Part shown: positions 35,067 through 43,881 of the stretch, piece after piece | Layout: every line of letters starts with the position of its first letter | Position numbering within the stretch: the stretch's first letter is position 1 | DNA from: Bacteroidia bacterium | Lineage (GTDB): Bacteria > Bacteroidota > Bacteroidia > CAIKAF01 | Reading direction: 5' to 3' | DNA: 59,223 bases | NCBI GenBank assembly: GCA_030427255.1 | Contig: JAUHWY010000021.1 | Span: 1 to 59,223, forward strand | Made by a program: the position numbers and the translations under genes | Notes under the pieces: generated by a model | What the model saw: the letters and a program-made list of their open reading frames with translations, nothing else | Told to the model about the DNA's origin: nothing | Databases searched by the model: none

Positions 35067-35152
35067 GCCCGGGTGGTGGAATTGGTAGACACGCAGGACT
35101 TAAAATCCTGTGGGCAGTAATGTCCGTGCGGGTTCAAGTCCCGCCCCGGGTA
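35067..35152 (+). tRNA. tRNA-Leu (TAA)
   Basis: An 86-nt class II tRNA: acceptor GCCCGGG/CCCGGGT (one G-U pair), D-arm TGGTGGAATTGGTAGACACG, anticodon stem CAGGACT-TAA-AATCCTG, long variable arm, T-arm GCGGGTTCAAGTCCCGC, A73. CCA is not encoded. It marks the left border of an accessory region. Confidence 0.97.
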
Positions 35153-35170
35153 CAAAAACAGAATGAGAAA

Positions 35171-35204
35171 CAGAATGAGAATGATGTTTTTCATTCTGTT
35201 TTTT
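35171..35204 (+). terminator. Probable terminator of tRNA-Leu
   Basis: CAGAATGA (35171-35178) pairs with TCATTCTG (35191-35198) and is followed by T6. The surroundings are made of repeated GAATGAGA / TCATTCTC motifs. Confidence 0.6.
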
Positions 35205-35247
35205 CTTCATTCTCTCCCTCATTCTCGCTCTAAATTCTTAAGAATTT

Positions 35248-35598
35248 ATGATGAAGTTTGAGTTTCAAAATCTGACCGTTTACAAAAAGGCAAAGATTTT
35301 TCACCAAGATGCCAAGAAATTAATTGCCGTCAAGAAATTATCTTCTTATGAAAAGGATCAGCTGTCTAGAGCATCCTTTAGTGTTGTCTTAAATATAGCC
35401 GAGGGTTCCGGTCGGTTTACTAAAAAAGATAGACGTGGTTTTTTTGTAATTGCTCGAAGTTCGGTGTTTGAATGTGTAGCTATATTGGATGTATTGAAGG
35501 ATGAAAATATCTTTTCTGTTGAAGAGTTCGAGGTTCTGGCGAATCAGGCAGATGAGTTATCTCGAATTCTTTACACAATGATTAAAAACCTTTCCTAG
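35248..35598 (+). CDS. Four helix bundle protein (23S rRNA IVS family)
   Basis: A 116-residue S23-type four-helix bundle: FEFQNLTVYKKAKIFHQDAK, KLSSYEKDQLSRASFSVVLN, IAEGSGRFTKKDRRGFFVIA, RSSVFECVAILDVL. The family was first found in intervening sequences of 23S rRNA genes and is scattered in Bacteroidota genomes, often as singletons in variable loci; molecular function unknown. The start could be either of two adjacent ATGs. Lies directly after tRNA-Leu in the island. Confidence 0.93.
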   Translation: MMKFEFQNLTVYKKAKIFHQDAKKLIAVKKLSSYEKDQLSRASFSVVLNIAEGSGRFTKKDRRGFFVIARSSVFECVAILDVLKDENIFSVEEFEVLANQADELSRILYTMIKNLS

Positions 35599-35673
35599 CC
35601 CATGTCGAGCAAAAGGCAAGTTTCAAAATGCAATTCCCCCTTTTCTCTTGCTCCACTCCCCAAACCCACCCTG

Positions 35674-35860
35674 TATTTGGGCGCCATTTCCTGCCTTCCC
35701 TACTACGCTCCGTTGGTTAAGCACGCAGAGACCATTGACGCGTTGTGTTTTCAAGTTTATAACCCTGACCAAGGCGTCAGGGGCGAATTAAGGCACGGTC
35801 AATTTAAAAGTCCGCAGTTTACTTGTTGTAAATGAGGACCCCTGACGCTTCGGTCAGGGT
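35674..35860. repeat. Left flank repeat: half copy of the main family plus CCTGAC hairpins
   Basis: Positions 35679-35731 match 37703-37757 almost base for base (TTGGGCGCC..TTTCCTGCCTTCC, CTACTACGCTCCGTTGGTTA), then the inner hairpin present on the right is missing. Next come CCTGAC-6nt-GTCAGG hairpins at 35764-35781 and 35841-35858, which also pair with each other over about 22 bp. The stretch 35599-36139 otherwise has no gene. Confidence 0.75.
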
Positions 35861-35984
35861 AAAAAACTTGAGAATTGGCCGTAACGCAAAGTCGCCGCCA
35901 GAATAGCAAGGTGTCAACGGTCTCATTTAGCAAAAGGCACTTTTCGTTATATGTGAATTGCAATTCCTCTACAAAACAACTGCG

Positions 35985-36057
35985 TACGCATATATTTTAG
36001 CCGAATAGGATTCGTTTGTTCCGGAGAGCTTAGCTATAATTCAGTATTATATGCGTA
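35985..36057. promoter_or_regulatory. Candidate HipB operators upstream of the toxin-antitoxin module
   Basis: TACGCATATA (35985-35994) and its exact reverse complement TATATGCGTA (36048-36057) lie 53 bp apart. Between them, CGAAT-AGG-ATTCG (36002-36014) is a perfect palindrome. Palindromic sites upstream of hipB are expected for autoregulation by a HipB dimer. Confidence 0.5.
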
Positions 36058-36139
36058 TAAATAAAAATATTCAAGATTAATTTAGTAAAATTGCAACACG
36101 AACAGCAGTCTTACGTTTTTATATGTAAATGCATAAAGA

Positions 36140-36364
36140 ATGCGCGAACTAAAGGACATAGTAAAATATCACAGAAAACAGGCCGGGCTTTCAAGAAGAG
36201 CGTTATCTGAATTGTCAGGCGTAAGTACAACCTTCTTATCAGATTTAGAAGGAGGTAAAGAAACACTTCAATATGATAAAGTTTTAGATGTGCTAAAAAC
36301 ACTCAACATATCCCTGGTTTTTGAAAGTCCTATAATGAAAGAACTGAACAATGAGAAAAGCTAA
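36140..36364 (+). CDS. hipB: HipB-like antitoxin / XRE regulator
   Basis: A 74-residue single-domain helix-turn-helix protein: KYHRKQAGLSRRALSELSGV then STTFLSDLEGGKETLQYDKV. Closest in layout to HipB of HipBA/HipBST modules: binds the operator and, in the complex, tethers the toxin side. Codon use and base composition are markedly more A+T-rich than the flanking housekeeping genes, which points to acquisition. Overlaps hipS by 14 bp. Confidence 0.9.
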   Translation: MRELKDIVKYHRKQAGLSRRALSELSGVSTTFLSDLEGGKETLQYDKVLDVLKTLNISLVFESPIMKELNNEKS

Positions 36365-36668
36365 AGTTTCAATGTATGGAAAAGAAGCAGGAGTGCTGAT
36401 TGAACACTCAAGGAACATGTACACTTTTCAATACTTGTCTGACTATTCTGGTGAGCCAATTTCCTTAACAATGCCTGTGAGAGAGGAACAATATATCTAT
36501 GATTCCTTTCCTCCATTTTTCGAGGGGTTATTGCCAGAGGGATATAACAGAAATCAACTTTTAAGACTTAGAAAGATTGATTCAAAAGATTATTTCTCAA
36601 TGTTAATGTACCTGGGACAAAACGTAGTTGGAGCAACAACAATCACTGAAATCCTCGACAATGAGTAA
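36351..36668 (+). CDS. hipS: HipS-like protein (HipA N-terminal subdomain 1)
   Basis: 105 residues equal to the N-subdomain 1 of HipA encoded on its own: VSMYGKEAGVLIEHSRNMYT, FQYLSDYSGEPISLTMPV, FPPFFEGLLPEGYNRNQLL, YFSMLMYLGQNVVGA. In the tripartite HipBST system (described in E. coli O127), this separate piece, HipS, is the antitoxin that neutralises the kinase HipT. The gene overlaps both hipB (14 bp) and hipT (8 bp), implying tight translational coupling. Confidence 0.87.
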   Translation: MRKAKVSMYGKEAGVLIEHSRNMYTFQYLSDYSGEPISLTMPVREEQYIYDSFPPFFEGLLPEGYNRNQLLRLRKIDSKDYFSMLMYLGQNVVGATTITEILDNE

Positions 36669-37584
36669 GTGCTTGATTACATATAATGGATGTAATGGGG
36701 ATTATTCCAAAGAAGGATTAAAGCTATTGAACAAAAATTTGGAGAACATTGCTCCATTTAATTTTACTCAGTCCGAGCTTAGAACAGAAGCACTCGCCAT
36801 AAGTGATAAAATATCCATCCAAGGGATTCAGCCAAAACTAAGTGCAAGACTCAATGTCAAAGAAGGGAAATTTGATATTGTTGAACAACATGGCACATAC
36901 ATCATTAAGGTGCAAGTTCCAGACAGGCCACAAATGCCAGAGAATGAGGATTTGACAATGAAACTGGCAAAAGCGATTGGGATAGACGTGCCCGTTCATG
37001 GTCTGGTTAGGGATAAAGAAGGGCAACTCAATTATTTTATCAAAAGATTTGATAGATATAGTCAGAAATCAAAGTATGCAGTTGAAGATTTCGCTCAACT
37101 TACAGAACGTCCCAGTGATACTAAGTACGATGCAAGTACCGAGTCACTTATTCCCATAATCACTCGCTTTTGTACTTTCCCTGCTATTGAAATGCTAAAA
37201 TTATACAAGAGAATCTTCTTTTCATTCATGGTAGGCAATGAAGATATGCACCTAAAGAACTTTAGCTTGATAAGCAAAGAAGCTAAAACCTATTTATCTC
37301 CAGCATACGACCTATTGAATTCAACCATCGCTATGAAGAGAACCAAAGAGGAGTTAGCCTTGCCAATTATGGGGACTAAAGCCAGATTTAAACCGTTTCA
37401 TCTCAGGGAGTATCTTGGAATTGAACGCATGGAACTACAACAGAAAATAGTAGAAAAAGTATTTACTGAAGTGTATGGAGCGAGAAGTTCCTGGGAGGGA
37501 TTAATAGAGAAGTCATTTTTATCGGACAAATTGAAAGAGGATTACCTTAATATTCTGAACAACCGATTTAAAAGAATGTACTAA
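36661..37584 (+). CDS. hipT: HipT-like serine/threonine kinase toxin
   Basis: A 307-residue HipA-type kinase lacking the N-terminal subdomain that here is HipS. Glycine-rich/autophosphorylation loop KISIQGIQPKLSA with S52, ATP-lysine region TYIIKVQ, catalytic loop VGNEDMHLKNFSLI, and the metal-binding LSPAYDLLNS. In known HipA/HipT toxins the kinase phosphorylates an aminoacyl-tRNA synthetase (GltX for HipA, TrpS for HipT); the target here is unknown. The start is the ATG at 36661, overlapping the hipS stop. A+T-rich. Confidence 0.9.
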   Translation: MSKCLITYNGCNGDYSKEGLKLLNKNLENIAPFNFTQSELRTEALAISDKISIQGIQPKLSARLNVKEGKFDIVEQHGTYIIKVQVPDRPQMPENEDLTMKLAKAIGIDVPVHGLVRDKEGQLNYFIKRFDRYSQKSKYAVEDFAQLTERPSDTKYDASTESLIPIITRFCTFPAIEMLKLYKRIFFSFMVGNEDMHLKNFSLISKEAKTYLSPAYDLLNSTIAMKRTKEELALPIMGTKARFKPFHLREYLGIERMELQQKIVEKVFTEVYGARSSWEGLIEKSFLSDKLKEDYLNILNNRFKRMY

Positions 37585-37699
37585 GCCCATTTAATTTGGT
37601 TCCAAAACGCAATCACTAGGGGAACAATACAGAGTGAGTTTGAGAGCAAGAGCGACGACGCGCACGCTGATTTTTCTTCACTCCCTCTCCCCAATCCCA

Positions 37700-37965
37700 T
37701 TCCTTATTTGGGCGCCTTTTCCTGCCTTCCCTACTACGCTTCGTTGGTTAAGCACGCAGGGCTAAGCGGTGCGTGGGCCCCTCTCAAAGGTCGGGGCCTC
37801 CACTCGCTAAGCCCTGCGGCTCTCCCAACTGCAGGGTAGCCGGTCGGTCAGGGGCGCAGTTTATCCTTCATAAAAAAACCTACGAACCCATTGTCGCCTT
37901 GTGTTTTCAAGACGAAGTTCCTGACCGAAGCGTCAGGTCTTTGATCCTGACCGAAGCGTCAGGAA
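37700..37965. repeat. Right flank repeat: GC-rich hairpin, main family copy 4, plus CCTGAC hairpins
   Basis: Core arms 37756-37781 and 37793-37817 carry GGCTAAGCGGTGCGTGGGC. The element aligns end to end, reversed, with the 16.4-kb copy, and its left part with 35679-35731. It is followed by CCTGAC-CGAAGC-GTCAGG hairpins at 37920-37937 and 37946-37963, the same 18-mer type as on the left side of hipBST. No gene in 37585-38047. Confidence 0.78.
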
Positions 37966-38047
37966 CAGGATGGCCGCCAGAAAAACATTGCATCAACATC
38001 CTCAAAGTGTTTTCCTCTTCGCCATGGCTTACACCTTTCTTAAAGCC

Positions 38048-38587
38048 CTACCATAATCTTGGGTCGGCCAATTCAGGAATACATTGCGATGGCCCGCTAA
38101 TGCTTAAGGGAATCGACGAATCCAAGGCACAGGCCAACCAACCTTCGGGATAGCTTAATGTAAACGGAGCTGCAATAGACTCCTCAGAAACCTGTTGATA
38201 CCCGGATTTGGAATAAAACCGCACATCACCATAGGTTAGGGCCACCTGAGCGCCCTCCTTTCGTAGCGCTTTGTGGCCAAACAAAATAAGAGACTGCCCA
38301 ATTCCTTTGCCTTGAGCATCGGTTTTAACCGCCATGGGCGAAAGCAGAAAGGCTTGCCGTTCGGACGCTGGAAAATTAAGCTTTGAAAAGAACACACAGC
38401 CCACCAACCGACCTCTGTCTGTGGCCGCAAAACCCTTTAATTCCTTTCTAGGGTAGTTTTTAAGATACTTCTCCACCAGCCCGCTTACTGTAACCGCCTC
38501 TTCCTCATTTTCCGAAGCCTTAAATGTCTCAAAAAAAAGCTGCACAACTTCCTTTCCTAGGTTCTTATCCAATGGCGAAATTTCCAT
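38048..38587 (-). CDS. GNAT family N-acetyltransferase
   Basis: 179 residues. GNAT fold with the acetyl-CoA pyrophosphate loop VKTDAQGKGIGQSLI (motif A, Q/R-x-x-G-x-G/A form) preceded by the strand FLLSPMAV, and the later YGDVRFYSKSGYQQV typical of the YhbS-like branch, which acetylates small molecules or proteins. Substrate unknown. Its upstream region is a 130-bp polypurine repeat, so expression may vary with repeat length. Confidence 0.9.
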   Translation of the reverse strand: MEISPLDKNLGKEVVQLFFETFKASENEEEAVTVSGLVEKYLKNYPRKELKGFAATDRGRLVGCVFFSKLNFPASERQAFLLSPMAVKTDAQGKGIGQSLILFGHKALRKEGAQVALTYGDVRFYSKSGYQQVSEESIAAPFTLSYPEGWLACALDSSIPLSISGPSQCIPELADPRLW

Positions 38588-38622
38588 GCTGTAAAAATAA
38601 AGAGTTTCAATAAAAGCTCTAT

Positions 38623-38758
38623 CGGGAGAAGGAGAGGGAGAGGGAGAGGGAGAGGGAGAAGGGAGAGGGAGAGCGAGAGGGAGAGCGAGAGGGAGAGCGA
38701 GAGGGAGAGCGAGAGGGAGAGCGAGAGGGAGAGCGAGAGGGAGAGCGAGAGGGAGAGC
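38623..38758. repeat. Polypurine microsatellite (12-bp and 6-bp units)
   Basis: Almost pure G/A on the plus strand: imperfect GGGAGA hexamers, then eight exact 12-bp steps of GAGAGGGAGAGC (GAGC at 38671, 38683, 38695, 38707, 38719, 38731, 38743, 38755). Reads as Ser-Leu or Arg-Ser-Pro-Ser repeats on the minus strand but has no coding character. It lies 36 bp before the GNAT start. Confidence 0.97.
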
Positions 38759-38929
38759 AACGACACGTAAACTGTTTATGGTTCACGCTCACAGCCTCCC
38801 CCACTCTGTATCTTGGTGCGGGTTATCTTTGAACAAAAGACGTATGAAAAACACAACAAAGGCTCAAGCCGAAAATATAATAAGGTTTATCATTTGATAA
38901 TGAGGGCAAAACAAAGAAGCTAAAAGAGA

Positions 38930-38960
38930 TTTGCTCAGCCGAAAAATTAGGTTACTTTTG
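38930..38960 (+). promoter_or_regulatory. Promoter of the DUF2795 gene
   Basis: TTTG (38930-38933), 19 nt, TACTTTTG (38953-38960): a perfect Bacteroidota consensus, with a leader of about 70 nt before the ATG at 39034. The segment 38759-38929 shows no gene. Confidence 0.8.
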
Positions 38961-39033
38961 CGGACTTCGAAAGATTTTGGAACAAATTAGACGGACTTTC
39001 GTTACCAAAAACAACAGCTAAAACGATTGCCCC

Positions 39034-39255
39034 ATGTACTGGACACTTGAACTGGCCTCTTATTTGGAAGATGCACCCTGGCCCGCCACCAAGGACGAGC
39101 TCATCGACTTTGCCATGCGTACAGGCGCACCCATGGAGGTTATCGAAAACTTGCAAGAACTGGAAGACGATGGAGAATCCTTCGAAACCATCGAGGATAT
39201 CTGGCCCGATTACCCCACCAAAGAGGATTTCTTCTTCAACGAAGACGAATACTAA
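39034..39255 (+). CDS. DUF2795 domain protein
   Basis: A 73-residue acidic protein: MYWTLELASYLEDAPWPATK, DELIDFAMRTGAPMEVIENL, then an acidic tail ending FFFNEDEY. Highly conserved in Bacteroidota and commonly located just upstream of secA, as here; function unknown. The sequence resembles the DUF2795 module, a helical domain also seen in longer actinobacterial proteins. Confidence 0.93.
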   Translation: MYWTLELASYLEDAPWPATKDELIDFAMRTGAPMEVIENLQELEDDGESFETIEDIWPDYPTKEDFFFNEDEY

Positions 39256-39401
39256 ACCTTGGCCTATCTCCTTCCTTAAAGCTTCAGCCCAACCACATAG
39301 ACCTTCCTCTTTGGAAGGTCTTAAGGTTTTTTTATCCGTAAACCCACATTTCTATCTTAACTTCGCAGCTGGTCTCTTGTAGACCATAAGCTTGTTTGCA
39401 C

Positions 39402-42400
39402 ATGGGTATTTTAGACACTATACTTTCCGGAATTCTTGGTTCCAAAAACGAAAAAGACGTTAAGGAACTCCAAAAATACGCTACTGAGGTCAACGCAGCC
39501 TGGGAACCCTTAAGGTCCTTAAGCCACGACGCCCTGCGCGAAAAATCAGAACAGCTCAAACAAAAAATCCGACAAGGGATTGCCGGGCATCAAAGCACCA
39601 TTGATGAACTGCGCAATAAAACCGAGGATTCCAGTGTTTCAGACGAAGAAAAAGAAGCCATTTTTGAGGCAATAGACAAGGAAGAAAAAGCCTTGCTCGA
39701 AACCCTCGATAAACTGCTCGACAATTCTATGGCAGAGGCCTTTGCCATAATGAAAGAAACCGCAAAACGGTTTAAAGAAAACGAGGTAATTGAGGTGCAG
39801 GCCACCCCTTTTGATGAGGAAATTGCGCTCGAAAAGGGCTACATGAAAGTGGAAAACGGAAAGGCCTACTGGCCGAACTCCTGGACCGCAGCCGGAGGCG
39901 AAATTACTTGGGACATGGTGCATTACGATGTCCAGCTCATCGGTGGGGCGGTGCTTCATACCGGTAAAATTGCCGAAATGGCCACCGGGGAAGGTAAAAC
40001 TTTGGTAGCCACCCTGCCTATTTTCTTAAATGCACTCAGCGGAAGAGGGGTTCATGTAGTAACCGTAAACGACTACCTGGCGCGAAGAGACTCTGAATGG
40101 ATGGGGCCAATCTTTGAGTTTCACGGCTTAAGAATCGATTGCATTGACAAACACCAGCCCAATTCCGAAGCCCGAAGAAAAGCCTACAGATCAGATATTG
40201 TATACGGAACCAACAACGAATTTGGTTTCGATTACCTTCGAGATAACATGGCAACACACCCCGACCAATTGGTCCAAAGGGTGCATCAATTCGCCATCAT
40301 TGATGAGGTCGACTCTGTGCTTATTGATGAAGCCAGAACACCCCTTATTATTTCCGGCCCAACCCCAAGGGGCGACAACCAAGAGTTTATCCAATTAAAA
40401 CCATTGGTAGAGAAATTGGTGGCGGCTCAACGCAAACTCATCAATATTCAACTCACCGATGCCAAAAAGGTGTTGAGCCGAGACGACGCCAGCAAAGAGG
40501 AAAATAAAAAAGGCAGCGAAATGCTGTTGCGCTCCTACCGCGGTTTGCCTAAAAATACAGCCCTTATTAAATTCCTCAGTGAGCCCGGAATACGCTCGGT
40601 ATTGCAAAAAACCGAGAACTACTTTATGCAAGACCAGTCCAAGGAAATGCATAAAATCGACGACGAACTCTTTTTCGTTATCGAAGAAAAAACAAACAGC
40701 ATTGACCTTACCGAAAAAGGCATCAATCTAATTAGTCAAGGCATTGAAGACGACAATTTCTTTGTTTTGCCCGACATCGCTACTGAATTATCGGAAATTG
40801 ATAATCAATACAGCGATGCCGAAGAACGCAGCAAGAAAAAAGACGCGCTGCTTCGTGACTTTTCGGTAAAATCCGAACGCATACATACCATTCAACAACT
40901 GCTTAAGGCTTACGCTTTGTTTGACCGCGACAAAGATTATGTGGTCATGGATGGTAAGGTGAAAATTGTAGACGAACAAACCGGCCGTATCCTAGACGGT
41001 CGCAGGTACTCCGATGGATTGCACCAAGCCATTGAAGCAAAAGAAAATGTGAAGGTGGAAGCGGCAACACAAACCTATGCCACCATCACCTTGCAAAATT
41101 ACTTTAGAATGTATCATAAGCTGGCTGGTATGACCGGTACAGCCGAAACCGAAGCCAAAGAGTTTTGGGACATTTACAAACTAGAAGTAATTGTAATTCC
41201 CACCAATCGCCCAATACAGCGCAAGGATATGGAAGACTTGGTGTATAAAACCAAGCGGGAAAAATACAATGCGGTTATCGACAAAACCATAGAATACGTG
41301 GAGGCCGGCAGACCCGTATTGGTGGGTACTACTTCGGTAGAAATTTCGGAGCTTCTGAGCCGAATGCTCAAACTGAGAAATATTAAGCACCAAGTACTTA
41401 ACGCAAAACTCCACCAAAAAGAGGCTGAAATTGTTGCCGAAGCCGGTAAAGCCGGAACAGTAACCATTGCAACCAATATGGCCGGACGGGGTACCGACAT
41501 TAAGTTGGGGGCCGGAGTTAAGGATTCGGGCGGTTTAGCTATTATTGGTACCGAACGTCACGATTCCCGACGTGTGGACCGCCAGTTGAGAGGACGTTCA
41601 GGAAGGCAAGGAGACCCCGGTAGTTCTGTTTTCTTTGTGTCTTTAGAAGACGATTTGATGCGGATTTTCGGCTCAGAACGGATTTCTAAACTCATGGACC
41701 GAATGGGAATCAAAGAAGGAGAGGTAATTACCCACCGCATGATTACCCGCTCCATCGAAAGAGCCCAGAAAAAAGTAGAGGAAAACAACTTTGGCATGCG
41801 TAAACGTCTGTTGGAATACGACGACGTTATGAACCTTCAAAGAGAAGCTGTTTACCGCAAACGAAAGAACTCTTTGTTCGGAGAACGGGTAAGCCTTGAC
41901 ATTTCAAACACCATTTACGACGTTTGCGACCAATTGGTGGACTCTTTTTACGAATCCAGAGACTATCCTGGTTTCAGCCTCGAAGTCTTTCGGCAACTTT
42001 CCATGGAACCGCCCATGGACGAAGCTGCATTCCTCGAAATGTCGCCCGAAGCAATCGCTGCTAAGCTTCACGAAGCTGTGATTCAGTCCATGCAACACCG
42101 CATGGAAACCATACGAAATGCTGTGTGGCCCGTAATTGAAAAGGTCTATTTGGAACAAGGCCAGCAGTACCAAAACATTATGATTCCTTTGAGCGACGGC
42201 ATGAAAACCATGCAAATTCAAGTGCCGCTTAAAATGGCCTACGAAAGCCAAGGAAAAGAAGTGATTCGATACCTACAAAAATCCATCATTCTTGCCTTAA
42301 TTGACCTTCATTGGAAAGATCACCTTAGGGAAATGGACGATCTAAAATCATCGGTAAGCCATGCTTCCTATGAGCAAAAAGATCCTTTATTGGTATACAA

Positions 42401-42740
42401 ACAAGAGGCATTTACCCTATTCCAGCAGTTCTTGGCCAAGTTAAATCAAGAAATGCTTGCCTTTTTAATGAAAGCAGATTTACCCAGGGAAAATCCTCAA
42501 CAGCAAAAACCTGTTGCTCCGGCTCCCACGGTGAACAAGCCTATGGCACCGCCTCCCGGAGTGGCAGCAAAAGCTCCTGTACCCGGACAAGCAGGAAACC
42601 ACCCTGCCGGCAATCTTCCCAACCCCTCGAAAATGGCTCAGCCTAGTTCGGCTCCTCTAAAAGCCGACGAGAAAATTGGAAGAAATGACCCATGTCCTTG
42701 CGGATCAGGCAAAAAATACAAAAACTGCCACGGTGCTTAA
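39402..42740 (+). CDS. secA: Protein translocase subunit SecA
   Basis: 1112 residues, the ATPase motor of the Sec pathway. NBD1 Walker [15 protein letters not shown], the [20 protein letters not shown] segment, NBD2 [13 protein letters not shown], the [20 protein letters not shown] motif, and a C-terminal zinc-binding SEC-C motif [19 protein letters not shown]. Longer than E. coli SecA because of the insertions common in Bacteroidota and a Pro/Ala-rich linker before the zinc tail. Start at the [13 protein letters not shown]. Confidence 0.98.
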   Translation: MGILDTILSGILGSKNEKDVKELQKYATEVNAAWEPLRSLSHDALREKSEQLKQKIRQGIAGHQSTIDELRNKTEDSSVSDEEKEAIFEAIDKEEKALLETLDKLLDNSMAEAFAIMKETAKRFKENEVIEVQATPFDEEIALEKGYMKVENGKAYWPNSWTAAGGEITWDMVHYDVQLIGGAVLHTGKIAEMATGEGKTLVATLPIFLNALSGRGVHVVTVNDYLARRDSEWMGPIFEFHGLRIDCIDKHQPNSEARRKAYRSDIVYGTNNEFGFDYLRDNMATHPDQLVQRVHQFAIIDEVDSVLIDEARTPLIISGPTPRGDNQEFIQLKPLVEKLVAAQRKLINIQLTDAKKVLSRDDASKEENKKGSEMLLRSYRGLPKNTALIKFLSEPGIRSVLQKTENYFMQDQSKEMHKIDDELFFVIEEKTNSIDLTEKGINLISQGIEDDNFFVLPDIATELSEIDNQYSDAEERSKKKDALLRDFSVKSERIHTIQQLLKAYALFDRDKDYVVMDGKVKIVDEQTGRILDGRRYSDGLHQAIEAKENVKVEAATQTYATITLQNYFRMYHKLAGMTGTAETEAKEFWDIYKLEVIVIPTNRPIQRKDMEDLVYKTKREKYNAVIDKTIEYVEAGRPVLVGTTSVEISELLSRMLKLRNIKHQVLNAKLHQKEAEIVAEAGKAGTVTIATNMAGRGTDIKLGAGVKDSGGLAIIGTERHDSRRVDRQLRGRSGRQGDPGSSVFFVSLEDDLMRIFGSERISKLMDRMGIKEGEVITHRMITRSIERAQKKVEENNFGMRKRLLEYDDVMNLQREAVYRKRKNSLFGERVSLDISNTIYDVCDQLVDSFYESRDYPGFSLEVFRQLSMEPPMDEAAFLEMSPEAIAAKLHEAVIQSMQHRMETIRNAVWPVIEKVYLEQGQQYQNIMIPLSDGMKTMQIQVPLKMAYESQGKEVIRYLQKSIILALIDLHWKDHLREMDDLKSSVSHASYEQKDPLLVYKQEAFTLFQQFLAKLNQEMLAFLMKADLPRENPQQQKPVAPAPTVNKPMAPPPGVAAKAPVPGQAGNHPAGNLPNPSKMAQPSSAPLKADEKIGRNDPCPCGSGKKYKNCHGA

Positions 42741-43822
42741 GTTCCCCACACCTGTCCCCTGCTTCCGCTTTGTCGGGCTCCGGTAACCTCTTTCCATACA
42801 TTAGGCTTGTGGGAAAGCTTTAGCCAAGCTAAAAAGGCAAAAATGAGTGCCTCTTTGAAATCTACCAAAGAGCCGTCCGGGACTATCCATTCTATATTGG
42901 GGGCCAAATTACCTAAGCCTTCCATCAATATGGGATGCTTGGCTCCGCCACCCGTTACTAAAACCTTGGGCTGGACTTGAGAAGCACCTGCAGGCGATTG
43001 GCAAAGCGACTGAATGGTTTCGGCTAGGTAATGAGCCATCCAATAGGTGCAACTTGCCAAGGCATTAGGCACCGAAGGATATTCTGAAACTAGGGGCCAC
43101 ACCTGAGCATCTACATCCTCCCTACCAAAGGAGCGAGGAAAGGGCCGTTGCCACAAGTCTAAGGACTGAAGTGCCTGGACCAAGTCTTTATCTACCACTC
43201 CCCGAGCCGCCAAATGTCCATCTTTATCCATGCTAAAGCCAAGACGCTGAGCCAGCCGATTTAAAACCATGTTTACGGGAATCAAATCCGAGGCTCTACG
43301 CAGCCCTTGAGCATCGTTCCAGCTTAGGTTTGAAAAACCTCCCAGGTTTAAGCAAGCGGCATACTGAGGAAACAGCAAGGCATCGCCCACCGGCACTAAA
43401 GGTGCCCCCTGCCCTCCTTCCAGCACGTCTTCGATACGAAAATCGCAGATTACCGGAACTTGGCAATGCACATGGATAGCAGCACCATGGCCAATCTGAA
43501 GAGATAAGCCTTTATGCGGCGCATGAAAAACCGTGTGTCCATGGGAGGCAATGCAGTTTGGCCTATGATTTCCTAAAAACTGCTTCGCTTGCTCGCCCAG
43601 CCAATTCCCATAAGCGATATCAAGCGCATGCAATTCAAATCCCGACAAATTATGTGCTTCTGCCAATCTATTTCTCCACACTTCTGTGTAGGGTAATGTT
43701 TGGGCCTTTACTATTTCAAAGCCGTAGTTATCATGCACTTGCGAGAACTTCACAAGACATAAATCCAATCCATCCAGCGAAGTTCCGGACATCATTCCTA
43801 AAACCATTGGGTCAGGTTCCAT
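42737..43822 (-). CDS. anmK: Anhydro-N-acetylmuramic acid kinase
   Basis: A 361-residue AnmK that cleaves and phosphorylates 1,6-anhydro-MurNAc during murein recycling. Motifs: [18 protein letters not shown] at the N terminus, [40 protein letters not shown] and [16 protein letters not shown]. The start may be the second Met (MVLGMMSG). Converges with secA (4 bp overlap). Confidence 0.95.
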   Translation of the reverse strand: MEPDPMVLGMMSGTSLDGLDLCLVKFSQVHDNYGFEIVKAQTLPYTEVWRNRLAEAHNLSGFELHALDIAYGNWLGEQAKQFLGNHRPNCIASHGHTVFHAPHKGLSLQIGHGAAIHVHCQVPVICDFRIEDVLEGGQGAPLVPVGDALLFPQYAACLNLGGFSNLSWNDAQGLRRASDLIPVNMVLNRLAQRLGFSMDKDGHLAARGVVDKDLVQALQSLDLWQRPFPRSFGREDVDAQVWPLVSEYPSVPNALASCTYWMAHYLAETIQSLCQSPAGASQVQPKVLVTGGGAKHPILMEGLGNLAPNIEWIVPDGSLVDFKEALIFAFLAWLKLSHKPNVWKEVTGARQSGSRGQVWGT

Positions 43823-43881
43823 GTTTATCGAGGGGTTGCGTATCTTTAACGCCCATAATATCCGAAATAAAACAAGGCACC

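Noticed and set aside
35067-38050. Integrative element with attachment sites at tRNA-Leu
   Set aside because: No integrase gene and no duplicate of the tRNA 3' end in the window; only content and repeats suggest an island.
38557-38804. Ser-Leu and Arg-Ser-Pro-Ser repeat proteins on the minus strand
   Set aside because: Pure read-through of the polypurine microsatellite in alternative frames.
43558-43881. N-terminal extension of the acyl-CoA dehydrogenase
   Set aside because: The added part is antisense to anmK and has no family similarity; MHFQLTEEHEMIRK is the normal family start.
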